64,000 bases of DNA from Streptomyces sp. NRRL B-24085 (GCF_001282115.1 NZ_LJBR01000154.1:1-64000), one strand, 5' to 3'; counted from the first letter of the stretch, positions 44,520 to 53,592 are shown. Made by a program: numbers and translations. Notes: generated by a model not told the origin, from the letters alone.

Positions 44520-44699
44520 GTGAACAGGGACGAAGCGGCTGTCGTCGTCAAGGCTGTCCGCAGGCGTACCGGGTGCTGGGGCACCATGGGGCGGGAGGTG
44601 AGCGGCCGCGTGGTCGTCGCAGCGGAGGTCGCGGAGGAGACCCGCCTGATCACCGGGGACACCACCGAGTTGTTCTCCTTCGAGTACATGAGTGGCTGA
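44520..44699 (+). CDS. Small protein, 59 aa, function unknown
   Basis: GTG start 3 bp after the preceding stop. The protein reads MNRDEAAVVVKAVRRRTGCW and ends TTELFSFEYMSG. Spacing suggests translational coupling with the small membrane protein. No domain was recognised; an unrelated chance frame is possible. Confidence 0.4.
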   Translation: MNRDEAAVVVKAVRRRTGCWGTMGREVSGRVVVAAEVAEETRLITGDTTELFSFEYMSG

Positions 44700-44773
44700 C
44701 AGGGAAGGGCTCGGTCGCCGTTCGGCGAAGGTGCCCCCGTGATCCTGCCGTTCCCCGGCCGCCGAGTAGTTTC

Positions 44774-44793
44774 TTGACTCTCACACCGTGTCA
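44774..44793 (+). promoter_or_regulatory. MerR-type promoter candidate
   Basis: A TTGACT -35-like box (44774-44779) overlaps TGAC ... GTCA (44775-44778 with 44790-44793) 22 bp before the MerR gene start. A symmetrical element between -35 and -10 is typical of MerR autoregulation. No clear -10 box was found. Confidence 0.4.
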
Positions 44794-44814
44794 GGCGGTC
44801 AGCTCGGAGACATC

Positions 44815-45636
44815 ATGTTCACCATCGGAGACTTCGCCCGGCACGGCCGCGTCTCGATCCGGATGCTGCGTCACTACGACGCCACCGGACTCCTGCACCC
44901 GGCTCATGTCGATCCCGCCAGCGGCTATCGCTACTACACCGCCGCCCAGCTCGCCCGCCTCAACCGGATCATCGCGCTCAAGGACCTCGGGTTCACCCTC
45001 CAGCAGGTCCAGGACATCGTGGACGAGAAGGTCGGCGCCGAGGAGCTGCGCGGCATGCTGCGGCTGCGGCGGGCCGAACTGGAGACCGCGATGGCTGCCG
45101 CGGGAGCGCGGCTGGTCCAGGTCGAGGCGCGGCTCCGAGCGATCGAGAGCGAGGGGCACATGCCCACGAACGACGTCGTCATCAAGAGCGTTCCTCCCAC
45201 CCGGGTGGCCGAACTGACCGCGAGCGCCGCGAGCTTCGAGCCCGAGGACATCGGCCCGGTCATCGGACCGCTCTACGACGAGCTGTTCCGGTGCCTGGAG
45301 GCGGCGGGCATCACCCCCACGGGTCCCGGCGTCGCGTACTACGAGGACGCCCCGGAAGGCGGCGGCAGGATCAGCGTCCATGCCGCCGTCGAGGTCTCCG
45401 CACCTCTCCAGGACGGCGCCTTCCGAGTCCTCGACCTGCCGTCGCTCGACCAGGCGGCGACCATCGTGCACCGCGGCTCGATGGACACCGTCCTCCCCTC
45501 CGCCCAGACGCTGGCCCACTGGATCGACGCCCACGGCTACCGGTCGACCGGTTATCCCCGCGAGATCAACCTGGAGTGCCCGGAGGACCGCGACGACTGG
45601 GTGACGGAACTACAGGCACCAGTGACCCGGGCCTGA
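44815..45636 (+). CDS. MerR-family regulator with GyrI-like effector domain
   Basis: 273 residues from ATG 44815 (MFTIGDFARHGRVSIRMLRH). The winged helix is residues 1-75, a coiled-coil dimerisation helix follows, and residues ~125-273 form a GyrI-like drug-binding domain (ISVHAAVEVSAPL, TIVHRGSMDT, YPREINLECPED). It resembles BltR/BmrR-type multidrug sensors. No exporter is adjacent, so its targets lie elsewhere or are only its own promoter. Confidence 0.85.
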   Translation: MFTIGDFARHGRVSIRMLRHYDATGLLHPAHVDPASGYRYYTAAQLARLNRIIALKDLGFTLQQVQDIVDEKVGAEELRGMLRLRRAELETAMAAAGARLVQVEARLRAIESEGHMPTNDVVIKSVPPTRVAELTASAASFEPEDIGPVIGPLYDELFRCLEAAGITPTGPGVAYYEDAPEGGGRISVHAAVEVSAPLQDGAFRVLDLPSLDQAATIVHRGSMDTVLPSAQTLAHWIDAHGYRSTGYPREINLECPEDRDDWVTELQAPVTRA

Positions 45637-45671
45637 TCGACCGCCACCGGAGCCGACCGGTGATCACGCTG

Positions 45672-45706
45672 GGGCAGCGGGAGACCGCAAGGGTGTCCCG
45701 CTGCCC
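45672..45706. terminator. 11-bp hairpin after the MerR gene
   Basis: GGGCAGCGGGA (45672-45682) pairs with 45696-45706 across a 13-nt loop, 36 bp past the MerR stop and before the convergent SDR gene. Confidence 0.6.
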
Positions 45707-45837
45707 GACCCGTCGTCGCGGGACGCGCCCTCCGAAGCCGCGGCCACGCGCTCGTCGCTCCGGGCGCTGGGCCGGTACGACGCACACGTGTGGCCCTGTC
45801 GCTTCGAGGTGGCAGGACGCGCACCCCGGGCCGTCGT

Positions 45838-46575
45838 TCAGACCCGGGTGTAGCCGCCGTCGGCGAAGAGTTCGGCGCCGGTGACGAACGACGAGGCGTC
45901 CGAAGCCAGGAAGAGGGCGGCCTCGGCAATCTCCTCGGCGTCGGCCAGCCGCCCCAGGGGCACGAGGGCCTCGGCGAACTGTTCGACGTCCGGCCCGGCG
46001 GCGCCCAGCAGGCCAGGGGTGCGCGTGGGCCCCGGGCTGAGCAGGTTGACCCGGAAGCGGCGCTCCCGCGACTGGCGGGCCCAGTTGTGCACGAGGTTGC
46101 TCACCGCCGCCTTCGAGGCGCTGTAGACCTCGAGGTGCTCATTGGGCCGCACGCTGTTGCTCGAGCCGATGACCAGGACGGACGCGTTCTCCGCCAGCAG
46201 CGGAAGTGCTTTCTGGACGGTGAACAGCGGGCCCTTGACGTTGACGGCGAGCGTCAGGTCGACGTTCGCCTCGGTGTGGGCGCCGAGCGCCGCGTCCGCG
46301 ACGATCCCCGCGTTGGCCACCAGCACGTCGATGTGTCCGGCCTCCTCACGGACCCGCGTGTAGAGCGCGTCCAGGTCGGCCAGGACCGAGACGTCGGATC
46401 GTACGCCGATGGCCGCGGGGCCCAGTTCCTCGACCGCCGCTTCGAGGCGGTCGAGGTCCCGGCCGGTCACGAACACCCGCGCGCCCTCCCGGACGAAGCG
46501 GTGGGCGATGGCCAGCCCGATTCCACTGGTCCCTCCGGTGATCACGGCCACCTTGTCGTGCAGCACGCCTGGCAT
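45838..46575 (-). CDS. Short-chain dehydrogenase/reductase
   Basis: 245 residues. Classical SDR: TGGTSGIG cofactor motif, NAG (VLVANAGIV), catalytic Ser in VLVIGSSNSV and YSASK. The end (DASSFVTGAELFADGGYTRV) is typical. It is probably NADP-dependent. It is divergent from a TetR gene with an inverted repeat in the gap, the common TetR/SDR pair of Streptomyces. Confidence 0.88.
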   Translation of the reverse strand: MPGVLHDKVAVITGGTSGIGLAIAHRFVREGARVFVTGRDLDRLEAAVEELGPAAIGVRSDVSVLADLDALYTRVREEAGHIDVLVANAGIVADAALGAHTEANVDLTLAVNVKGPLFTVQKALPLLAENASVLVIGSSNSVRPNEHLEVYSASKAAVSNLVHNWARQSRERRFRVNLLSPGPTRTPGLLGAAGPDVEQFAEALVPLGRLADAEEIAEAALFLASDASSFVTGAELFADGGYTRV

Positions 46576-46600
46576 GTCGAACCCCTTCGGTTCTGGAATG

Positions 46601-46633
46601 GATCGTCCACAACCTAGGGAGTAATGGACGATC
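46601..46633. promoter_or_regulatory. Inverted repeat in the SDR/TetR gap
   Basis: GATCGTCCA (46601-46609) is inverted against TGGACGATC (46625-46633) with 15 bp between. It overlaps both probable promoters and is the likely operator of the adjacent TetR protein. The word TGGA also recurs at 46653. Confidence 0.6.
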
Positions 46634-46659
46634 GAGTCAAGAATGGATAGGCTGAGAGC

Positions 46660-47301
46660 ATGCCGAGACCACGCGCGTTCGACGAAGACCGAGTCCTGGA
46701 GCGGGCCCGGGAACAGTTCTGGGCGACCGGCTACGCGGGAACCCGGATGGACGACATCGCCCAGGCCACGGGTCTCGGCAAGGGCAGTCTGTACGGCGCT
46801 TTCGGCGACAAGGGCAAGCTGTTCCACCGTGTGTTCGGTGACTGGTGCACCGCGGTCGTCGAGGTGGCCGAAGGGCGGCTGACGGGTGGCCCGGACGCGG
46901 AGGCACTGGCCCGCCTGTCGGGATACGTGCACCTGATGGCGGAGAACACCGCCTCCGACATCGAGCGCCGCGGATGCCTGTTGGCCAAGGGCGTGGCGGA
47001 ACTGGCCCAGCACGATCCGACGGTCGCCGACCGGTCGGCGGAGACCATGACGGCGCTGCTGACCCTGCTGCGCACGGAGATCAGCGCGGCCCAGCGCCAC
47101 GGCGACATCGACAGCACTGCGGATCCGGAGCGGTTGGCGGCCCTGCTGCTGACGGTGGTCCGCGGTATCGAGGCGGTGGGCAAGGCCGGCCTGGCCCCGG
47201 AGACAGTGCGGAACATCGCGGACACCGCACTGGCGCTCCTGCCCGTGCGTGGGGGTGAGGAACGCCCCGTGACCGGGCGCGGCACGGCGCGCGAGACGTA
47301 G
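46660..47301 (+). CDS. TetR-family regulator
   Basis: 213 residues. Helix-turn-helix MDDIAQATGLGKGSLYGAFG at about residues 29-48. The C-terminal domain contains CLLAKGVAELAQHD and a conserved DPERLAALLLTVVRGIEAVGKAG, as in the common C-terminal group of TetR proteins. It is divergent from the SDR gene, which it probably represses; the ligand may be the SDR substrate. Confidence 0.88.
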   Translation: MPRPRAFDEDRVLERAREQFWATGYAGTRMDDIAQATGLGKGSLYGAFGDKGKLFHRVFGDWCTAVVEVAEGRLTGGPDAEALARLSGYVHLMAENTASDIERRGCLLAKGVAELAQHDPTVADRSAETMTALLTLLRTEISAAQRHGDIDSTADPERLAALLLTVVRGIEAVGKAGLAPETVRNIADTALALLPVRGGEERPVTGRGTARET

Positions 47302-47384
47302 CCCGGCGCCCTCATCCGAGGGACCCGGTCCAGGCGGCGCAGGGTCGCAGGTCGCTGCGTTGCACCGCCCAGGCGCTGCTGCCG

Positions 47385-48344
47385 TCAGCCGGTGAGCTCG
47401 GTGTGGAGGCGGACGGTGGTCCCGGTGTCGGGGGTGGAGCGGATCTCGACGAGGTCGCAGAGCTGGTGGGCGAGCCACAGGCCCCGCCCGCCGGCCTGGG
47501 TGCTGGTCGGTCTGCGCCGTCCCGCCAGGGGATCCGCGATGTAGCCGGCATCGCGGAACTCGCACACGAGGCGGCGGTCCTCGCCCCAGGTCCGCAGCGT
47601 GCCGTGTCCGCCGCCGTGGCGGATGCTGTTGGTGGCTATCTCGGTGGCCGCCAGGTGCAGCTCGCGCAGTCGGTGGCCGCCCAGCCCGAACTGTTCGGCG
47701 CAGGCCGAGATCTTCTCCCGCATGGCCTGCAGGTCACCGCTGGCGTAGATGAACTCCTCGTAGGGGTCGCACGGGTGGCTCAGCGGCGCGAAGGCGAACG
47801 GGGCCTGCGAGTCGTAGTCCGTACACGCCGAACTGCGTCCGCCCGACCGGATCCGGGGGTGGCAGCGGGTGAGCTGCTCCAGGGCGGCGTTCTCGCCAGA
47901 GGTGTCGTAGGGACACAGCAGCCACAAGGCGGGGCCGTCGGCGAAGGCCTTGTTCAGCAGCCACTCGTGATAGCGGAGCTGTTCCGCCTGCGCCTGACTG
48001 CGTACTTCGTCCCAGGGGGACTCGCCGATCCCGCGCACGGGCCGCCCCTCCGCGGCGTGCTCGCTGATCCATTCCTGCCAGGCTCCGATGAGCCGGCCCG
48101 GGTGGTGCGCCACCGCGCTGGTGTCGACGTAGTGGACCGTCCCGTCTCCGGGCACCTCGGAGCGGAGAAGGGACGCCTTGTGCTCGGGGACGGCCACGAC
48201 GACCGCCTCGCCTCCGTCGAGGGCTTCCTGGATGAAGCCGACGGTGCCCTGGAGGAACTCGTCACGGCCCGCGTACGGGTACAGCTCGTGCCGGTAGCCG
48301 GCCTGGGTCGGCGGGGGAGTGTCGGAGTGCGAAGGGAGAGTCAC
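47385..48344 (-). CDS. MEDS-domain anti-sigma-type regulator with HATPase
   Basis: 319 residues. The N-terminal MEDS-type sensory domain (HELYPYAGRDEFLQGTVGFI) is followed by a C-terminal RsbW-like ATPase (LRELHLAATEIATNSIRHGG with GGRGLWLAHQLCD). The N-box and G-box are both present. It can act as a serine kinase/anti-sigma factor. Its GTG start overlaps the stop of a second MEDS gene (GTGA), which carries a STAS domain, so kinase and antagonist substrate are encoded together. Confidence 0.82.
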   Translation of the reverse strand: MTLPSHSDTPPPTQAGYRHELYPYAGRDEFLQGTVGFIQEALDGGEAVVVAVPEHKASLLRSEVPGDGTVHYVDTSAVAHHPGRLIGAWQEWISEHAAEGRPVRGIGESPWDEVRSQAQAEQLRYHEWLLNKAFADGPALWLLCPYDTSGENAALEQLTRCHPRIRSGGRSSACTDYDSQAPFAFAPLSHPCDPYEEFIYASGDLQAMREKISACAEQFGLGGHRLRELHLAATEIATNSIRHGGGHGTLRTWGEDRRLVCEFRDAGYIADPLAGRRRPTSTQAGGRGLWLAHQLCDLVEIRSTPDTGTTVRLHTELTG

Positions 48345-49123
48345 GGTGCCATCACCACCGGGATCGAGGGGACGGCGAAGCCGGACAGATCCCACGCCAG
48401 CCGCAGTGTTTCGTTCGTGCCTTCCAGGACCACCTTGCGGTCGGGAAGGTGTCGGGCGGCGTCCGCCAGGGTGCCCATCGCAGCCGCGTCGAAGAACTCC
48501 AGGCCGTGGCAGATCAGGCGCACGGTCGCGTTCTGCGCGAGCAGCGTGCACAGGACCGCACCGAAGGCGCCGGCGCCTTCGGCGTCGATGACCCCGTTCA
48601 CCGTCCAGCCTTCCTTTCCCGTCCGGTACACCCGGAACGCTGGTGATGCCGGACGGCTGCCCAGGTGGTGGGGGTGCACACACCTGACTTCTTCCAGTGT
48701 AGAAGCGTCCCACTCGGCACCTCGGTAGGCGCAGACCACAAGGGCACCGCTGTCCGCAGCGAACTCCTCCAGATCCAGCTCGCTGCGCAGCAGCTCCTCG
48801 GGGCCCTCGGGCCACGCGCCAGGAGTCACGTGGTGCAGCACGCGCAACGACCGGTACCCCTCCCGTCCGGCGCTCTCCGCCTCACGGCGCACCGCGGCGA
48901 TCAGGGAGCCGCCCAGCCGGGCGGGGTCGAGCACCGTCTGCGCGTACTCGCCGGCCGTCTGCCCGGCCGGGCCGACGATCATCACCTTGTCGCCGAACAG
49001 GGCCCCGTCCGCGACGAAGGCCCGGCTGCGGTCCATGACGTCGTCCGTCGGCCCCATGAGCTGGCAGATGTGATCACCGCTGCCGGCCTCGTCGAGTGTG
49101 GCCAGGGTGCGCGCCCCTCTCAC
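48341..49123 (-). CDS. MEDS-domain protein with STAS (anti-anti-sigma-like) domain
   Basis: 260 residues. The N-terminal MEDS domain (SGDHICQLMGPTDDVMDRSR) is followed by a short STAS domain (VRLICHGLEFFDAAAMGTLA, with the usual NxxxDSSG-like site replaced by FFDAAAMG). The phosphorylatable Ser of classical anti-anti-sigma factors appears absent, so control may not use phosphorylation. It is coupled to the kinase-type partner. Together they look like a partner-switching pair; no sigma factor is adjacent. Confidence 0.8.
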   Translation of the reverse strand: MRGARTLATLDEAGSGDHICQLMGPTDDVMDRSRAFVADGALFGDKVMIVGPAGQTAGEYAQTVLDPARLGGSLIAAVRREAESAGREGYRSLRVLHHVTPGAWPEGPEELLRSELDLEEFAADSGALVVCAYRGAEWDASTLEEVRCVHPHHLGSRPASPAFRVYRTGKEGWTVNGVIDAEGAGAFGAVLCTLLAQNATVRLICHGLEFFDAAAMGTLADAARHLPDRKVVLEGTNETLRLAWDLSGFAVPSIPVVMAP

Positions 49124-49314
49124 CGATCCTCCCTCGCTCTGATGCGCTCAACCCTACTGACATACCCCGTACAGCGTCCGGGTGGGTGATCTCCAGGCGG
49201 GGCGGGGCGTGGGGCGGATGCGGATGCTCAGAGGTAGTCCGCGCTGTCGATCACACGTGCGCGTAAAGCTGCGGAGTCCGGAGCTGGCCTTCAGCGGGCT
49301 GTCATCATGCTCGG

Positions 49315-49767
49315 GTGGTCCACGACATCGTGTTCTTCCTCGCACCCGACGACAAGACCGCTGCTGCGACACGTCTGCGGGGACCCGGCCGGGCCTTCGA
49401 GACAGTCGCCTGCCGTTTCGTCGAGCCGGACAGCGCCATCGTCGAGTGGGACATGTACTTCGCGGAGCCTTCGGCCGAGGCCCCACCGCTGGAGCGGCTC
49501 CTCAAGTGGACATGGCCGGAGTGGGTGACCGCACCCTTGAACGACGGCGTCGAGGTGTTCGCTCTGCCGGAGCGGCTGACCCGAGCACTGGCCGGCGCGA
49601 GCCCGACCCAACTCGAGGAACTCGCGGACCGCTGGTCCGCGCGGCTTCGATCCGAGGACGGAGACGACATGACCGACGATGACCTGTCGGCAGTCCTGCG
49701 GGGAGTGGCCCGGCTCGCGGCGTCCGCGGTGAACACCGGTGGCGGCGTCTACAGTTGGAGCTTTTGA
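49315..49767 (+). CDS. Conserved hypothetical protein, 150 aa
   Basis: Begins MVHDIVFFLAPDDKTAA and has a regular acidic/aromatic pattern (VEWDMYFAEPSAEAPPLERL). I recall similar proteins in many Streptomyces genomes without known function. No signal peptide or membrane helix. A strong terminator follows. Confidence 0.7.
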   Translation: MVHDIVFFLAPDDKTAAATRLRGPGRAFETVACRFVEPDSAIVEWDMYFAEPSAEAPPLERLLKWTWPEWVTAPLNDGVEVFALPERLTRALAGASPTQLEELADRWSARLRSEDGDDMTDDDLSAVLRGVARLAASAVNTGGGVYSWSF

Positions 49768-49824
49768 CCCCGCCTGCGAAGGCGGCGGCCTACCGCGTTT
49801 CCGTGTCTGCCCGAACACGTTGGT

Positions 49825-49862
49825 GCCCACTGCGCCAGCAGTCTGATGCTGGCGCAGTGGGC
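49825..49862. terminator. 16-bp perfect hairpin between convergent genes
   Basis: 49825-49840 pairs perfectly with 49847-49862 around a 6-nt loop, between the hypothetical gene and the convergent secreted-protein gene. Strong bidirectional terminator. Confidence 0.85.
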
Positions 49863-49913
49863 CGATTCAGTGTCAGTTCTGCTTGCCCGGAGGGGTGTTG
49901 ACCCGCTCAGGCG

Positions 49914-50453
49914 TCAGCCGTACCAGGTTTGGATGAGGCCGACGTTGTCGTTGAGGTTCGCGCCGAGGTACGGCACGGGGAGCCGGAAGGTGGTGGCGTA
50001 GTTGAGGGCGCGGTTGTGGAACGTCGCCACGGTGCAGCGGTTGTACCCCCTGGCCGAGCTGATGTTCTGCGACCAGTAGGAGTCCGGGTGCAGTGAGTAG
50101 CCGGAGCTGTCGCACGGCCCTGCGTTGCCGTAGACGCTGGTGCTGGGCGTCCGGTAGTCGGTGTTGGCGTACCAGACCATCAGCAGGGTCGCCTGGGCGG
50201 ACCTGCCACCGGTCGCGGCCTTGGTTTCGAGGTGGGCGCGTGCGTCGGCGGCCGACTTGGTCGAGCAGTAGCGGTAGAGCTCCGGCGAGGCTTTGCCGTT
50301 CGCGGGTGCCTTGCCCACGAGGACCGCGCAGTTCTTCGGTGCCGGGGCGGCGGTGTCCGCCGCGCTGTTCGGTGCGCCGGTCATCAGCAGGCCGGACACG
50401 CCGGCCGCCGCGATCAGGCTCGCGATGCTCTTCCGGCGGGTGAGTACGGTCAT
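49914..50453 (-). CDS. Secreted protein, 179 aa
   Basis: An N-terminal RRKS followed by a hydrophobic helix and an ADTAAPAP region gives a signal peptide, possibly Tat-like. The mature part contains four cysteines, many Ser, Tyr and Asn (CSTKSAADARAHLETKAATG, later YNRCTVATFHNRALNYATTF). No family was recognised. The shared element at 50551 lies 98 bp upstream. Confidence 0.7.
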   Translation of the reverse strand: MTVLTRRKSIASLIAAAGVSGLLMTGAPNSAADTAAPAPKNCAVLVGKAPANGKASPELYRYCSTKSAADARAHLETKAATGGRSAQATLLMVWYANTDYRTPSTSVYGNAGPCDSSGYSLHPDSYWSQNISSARGYNRCTVATFHNRALNYATTFRLPVPYLGANLNDNVGLIQTWYG

Positions 50454-50550
50454 TCGTTTCCCCCTTCATGGTGTGCCGTGCGGGCGTGGACGGTGTCCGG
50501 TCGCGGGGTGCGGCCGGGGAGTCCGATCCAGGTGTAGCCGTTGGGTCCTT

Positions 50551-50595
50551 GTTCGCCTTCGGAGTCCTGTTGTCGAACAAACAAAGCCCGAAAAA
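50551..50595 (-). promoter_or_regulatory. Shared upstream element, copy 3
   Basis: Same element as 17365-17408 and 22205-22250 (plus strand GTTCGCCTTCGG, TGTCGAACAAACAA and a run of A). It lies 98 bp upstream of the secreted-protein gene at 49914-50453. The remaining gap to 50795 contains the plus-strand promoter of the next secreted protein. Confidence 0.6.
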
Positions 50596-50795
50596 CCGCG
50601 CGTTGGCGCGAGTGTGATCACTGAGATGAGCGCTGATCGGGGCGTGCGGCCGTGAACACGCCCGCCATTTCGCTCCAGACCGAAAGGACTCGCCCCTGCG
50701 ACGGTGCCGAGCGCAAGCTGACTGCGGAATCCGGGACCTGTTCCGCGGGGGACCGGTATCGCGTGTCTGATGGCTCATTGATGAGGGGTAAGCCG

Positions 50796-51074
50796 ATGAT
50801 CAAGAAGATGATGCAGGCGACCGCCGTGTTGGTGCTCGCCATGGGGACTGTTACGGGCGTCGCCGCGACCGCGCAGGCCGGCGAACAGGGCGTGCGGCCG
50901 ACTGGCGACAGGGGCAGCGTCAGTGTCCAGAGCGTGAAGTGGCAGGGGCCGTTCGGAACCTATTCCTCCTGCCTGACCGTCCAGAACGAGTTCCGCCGCT
51001 ACTACGACATCACCATCACGTGCACGTACTACGCTTCCTCCGGCTACTACTTCGCGTACGAGGACGGTCGCTGA
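50796..51074 (+). CDS. Small secreted protein, 92 aa
   Basis: Signal peptide MIKKMMQATAVLVLAMGTVT with cleavage near AQAGE. The short mature part has two cysteines (SSCLTVQNEF, TCTYY) and many Tyr. GAGGGG lies before the ATG at 50796; longer in-frame starts lack support. Unknown family. Confidence 0.65.
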   Translation: MIKKMMQATAVLVLAMGTVTGVAATAQAGEQGVRPTGDRGSVSVQSVKWQGPFGTYSSCLTVQNEFRRYYDITITCTYYASSGYYFAYEDGR

Positions 51075-51308
51075 ACAGCAGAGATTCCAGCGACCAGGAG
51101 GAGACAGTGAGCAAAGGCTTGGGTTCGGCCCCGGATCACGGGACCCACGCCGGGCGCAAACACACCGCTGAGCCTTGAGCTCCATGCCAGTTCAAGGTTT
51201 GCCCTCACGATGACCGTGTTCGTCACGGCCACCGACGCCGATCAATACGCTGCCGATATGTGCCGCCGGTGAGACTGCCGATGACAACCGGATGGAAGAG
51301 GTGGCAGG

Positions 51309-51857
51309 GTGCGACTCGAGGGGTGGCACGGCTGGGTCGGTACGTTCACCGGGGTGGTGCTCCTCACGGTGGCCACGTTGCCGGTGGCAGTGCTGGCGGC
51401 GTGGGCTCTGGCCCGCCGACGGAGGCTCGCCGGTGCCAAGGCTGCGACGGCATCGCGCACGTCGATTGCCGAGGTCGGCATCGTCTACGGGACAGTGCCG
51501 CCGGTCTGGTTGATCCTGCTGCCGGGCGACGAGGACGGGGCGGTGGTGAACCTGGTGCCGCTGCGGGACCTGCTCACGATGGACACGGCCCAGATCGTCG
51601 GCAACCTGCTGGTGTTCGCGGCGCTGGGGTTCCTGGCCCCGCTGCGGTTCACGGCGCTGGCATCGGTACGGCGGGTTGTCGCGCTCGGTGCCGGTTGCTC
51701 GGTCCTGGTCGAGACAGGGCAGTACGTCCTGCATCTGGACCGGGTGTCGTCCGTGGACGACGTACTGCTCAACACCGCCGGCGCGGGTCTGGCCGCACTG
51801 GCGTCACGTGTCTGGTGGCGCCGCACCGGCAGAAGCTCGCTCCCCGCTCAAGCCTGA
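51309..51857 (+). CDS. VanZ-family membrane protein
   Basis: 182 residues, GTG start with GAGGTGG before it. The VanZ-like core is NLLVFAALGFLAPLRF and SSVDDVLLNTAGAGLAAL with ETGQYVL between, and about four membrane helices. VanZ proteins are tied to low-level teicoplanin resistance in enterococci; in Streptomyces the role is unknown. No other van genes are present here. Confidence 0.8.
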   Translation: MRLEGWHGWVGTFTGVVLLTVATLPVAVLAAWALARRRRLAGAKAATASRTSIAEVGIVYGTVPPVWLILLPGDEDGAVVNLVPLRDLLTMDTAQIVGNLLVFAALGFLAPLRFTALASVRRVVALGAGCSVLVETGQYVLHLDRVSSVDDVLLNTAGAGLAALASRVWWRRTGRSSLPAQA

Positions 51858-51902
51858 GCCCCGCGGCCGACTGACCAGTACTCGGTGAGGACGTCCGGAC
51901 GC

Positions 51903-53129
51903 TCAGTGCTGAGGCGAGGTGGATCGATGCGGGGAGCGGAGCACGAGCAGGGTGATCTCGCTGGGGGCGAAGACGCGGAACGGCGGGCCCCAGAAGCCGG
52001 TGCCGCGGCTGGTGTAGAGGAGCGTGCGGGGGCCGTGGTGGCTGAGGCCGGCGAGGGCGGGCTGGTCCAGGCGGACCAGGTAGTGGAAGGGCCAGATCTG
52101 GCCGCCGTGGGTATGGCCGGAGATCTGGAGGTCGATACCGGCGGCGGCCGCCCGGTCGACGAACGTGGGCTGGTGTGCCAGGAGGAGGACGGGCAGGTCA
52201 GGGTCGGCGCCGTTCAGAGCTCCGGCGAGGTGTGCGCGGTGCCCTGCCAGCCCGGAGGACTCCGCGGTGACGTCGTCCACGCCGGCGACCACGAGGGTGT
52301 CGCCTCCGCGCTCGACCAGTTGATGGCGGTTGCGCAGCGGCTCCCAGCCCAGTTCGTCCATCAGGTCGACCCAGCCCTGGGCCTCGCTGTAGTACTCGTG
52401 GTTGCCGGTGACGTAGACACGGGCCTTGCTTGCCCGCACGGTCCCGAGGGGGGCGGCCTGGGCGCGTCGGCGTTCCGCCGTGCCGTCCGCGATGTCGCCG
52501 GTGTGGCAGACGAGGTCGGCTTCCAGTGAGTTGACCGTCTCGCACACCCGTGCAGACCAGCGTGCGCGATCGAGTGGGCCGTAGTGGGTGTCGGTGATGA
52601 GCACGACTCGCAGCCCGTCCAACCCGGCGCCCAGTCGCGGGAGTTGTACGTCAAGCCGGCGCACGCGCGGCACGCGGCGGGCCTCGGCGTACCCCCAGGC
52701 GAGCAGCACGGCGGTTACGGCGAGGGCTGCCCAGGTGACGATCCGGGCCCGGTCCTGGCCGTCGCCGACGCCGGCCGCTATCAGAACGACCCGCAAGAGG
52801 ACGCCGAGCAGGATGGACCAGGTGAACAGGACCCAGACGCTCCCCAGCAGGGTGTCGCCCATGATCGCCGCCCAGTCCTGCTGACGCCGACCGTGCCCGC
52901 GCACCATCGCGAGCGGCATACCGATCAGACCGAGGGCGAACAGCCCGGTGCCGACCAGCGTGACGGGCAGCGGCCAGTGCTGGCCGCCGTACAGCAGCAC
53001 CCAGCAGGGCACGGCCCACAGGAGAACGGGCGCGATCAGGGGGAGGTAGCGCATGAGGCGGTGCAGTCGGCTCTGCCGCGGGGCTTGCGCTTCACCGTCG
53101 GTGGGCCGGGTGTTGCTGGTGTCGGTCAC
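51903..53129 (-). CDS. Membrane metallophosphoesterase
   Basis: 408 residues. About five N-terminal membrane helices (residues 25-170), then a calcineurin-like metallophosphoesterase: ITDTHYGPLD, CHTGDIADG, VTGNHEYYSE, LLAHQPTF and SGHTHGGQIWPFHYL. All five metal-binding motifs are intact. It resembles UDP-2,3-diacylglucosamine-pyrophosphatase-like and other cytoplasm-facing hydrolases; the substrate is unknown. GTG start at 53129. Confidence 0.85.
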   Translation of the reverse strand: MTDTSNTRPTDGEAQAPRQSRLHRLMRYLPLIAPVLLWAVPCWVLLYGGQHWPLPVTLVGTGLFALGLIGMPLAMVRGHGRRQQDWAAIMGDTLLGSVWVLFTWSILLGVLLRVVLIAAGVGDGQDRARIVTWAALAVTAVLLAWGYAEARRVPRVRRLDVQLPRLGAGLDGLRVVLITDTHYGPLDRARWSARVCETVNSLEADLVCHTGDIADGTAERRRAQAAPLGTVRASKARVYVTGNHEYYSEAQGWVDLMDELGWEPLRNRHQLVERGGDTLVVAGVDDVTAESSGLAGHRAHLAGALNGADPDLPVLLLAHQPTFVDRAAAAGIDLQISGHTHGGQIWPFHYLVRLDQPALAGLSHHGPRTLLYTSRGTGFWGPPFRVFAPSEITLLVLRSPHRSTSPQH

Positions 53130-53592
53130 GCTGCTCCTCCTGACCGGGCTGCCGTCTCGCGCACTGTATCCGGTCGCCTTGGGCCGGCTGACTGGTGGCC
53201 GCGGGGGCGGCGGCCCAGGGCGTGGGGTGTGCCGGGCGGCGCGGTGACCGCCGCGGAGTGCGGCCGTGGGGGAGCTGCGACGAACGGCAGTTCACCGTGC
53301 CGCTTGTGCTTCGCCGAAGAGCCGGCGTGCCCGTCGCGGGCCAGGCCGCACTCGGCGAACGGGCCGTCCGCGAGCGAGCCCCCAACAGCCTCGGTGTGTC
53401 CCGAGGTGCCTTCTGAGCCTGCACACATAGCGCCGTTACACCCTGAAGGCAAACGCCGCTCACTCGAAGGTGTGACGATACGGTGCTGATGGACCGATTC
53501 TCCGAACGACGTAGTGTCATATGCCTGTTGCTTCGAGCACGGGGCAACAGGCAATGCACGAGGCGGGTCAGAGGAGAGGACGGCATCACAGG
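53130..53592. other. Long upstream region of the WhiB-like gene
   Basis: 463 bp between two divergent starts. Both strands show open frames without good composition. Shortly before the WhiB-like gene the sequence becomes AT-richer (around 53470-53560) and should hold its promoter. A long untranslated leader is common for wbl genes. No other gene is supported. Confidence 0.45.
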
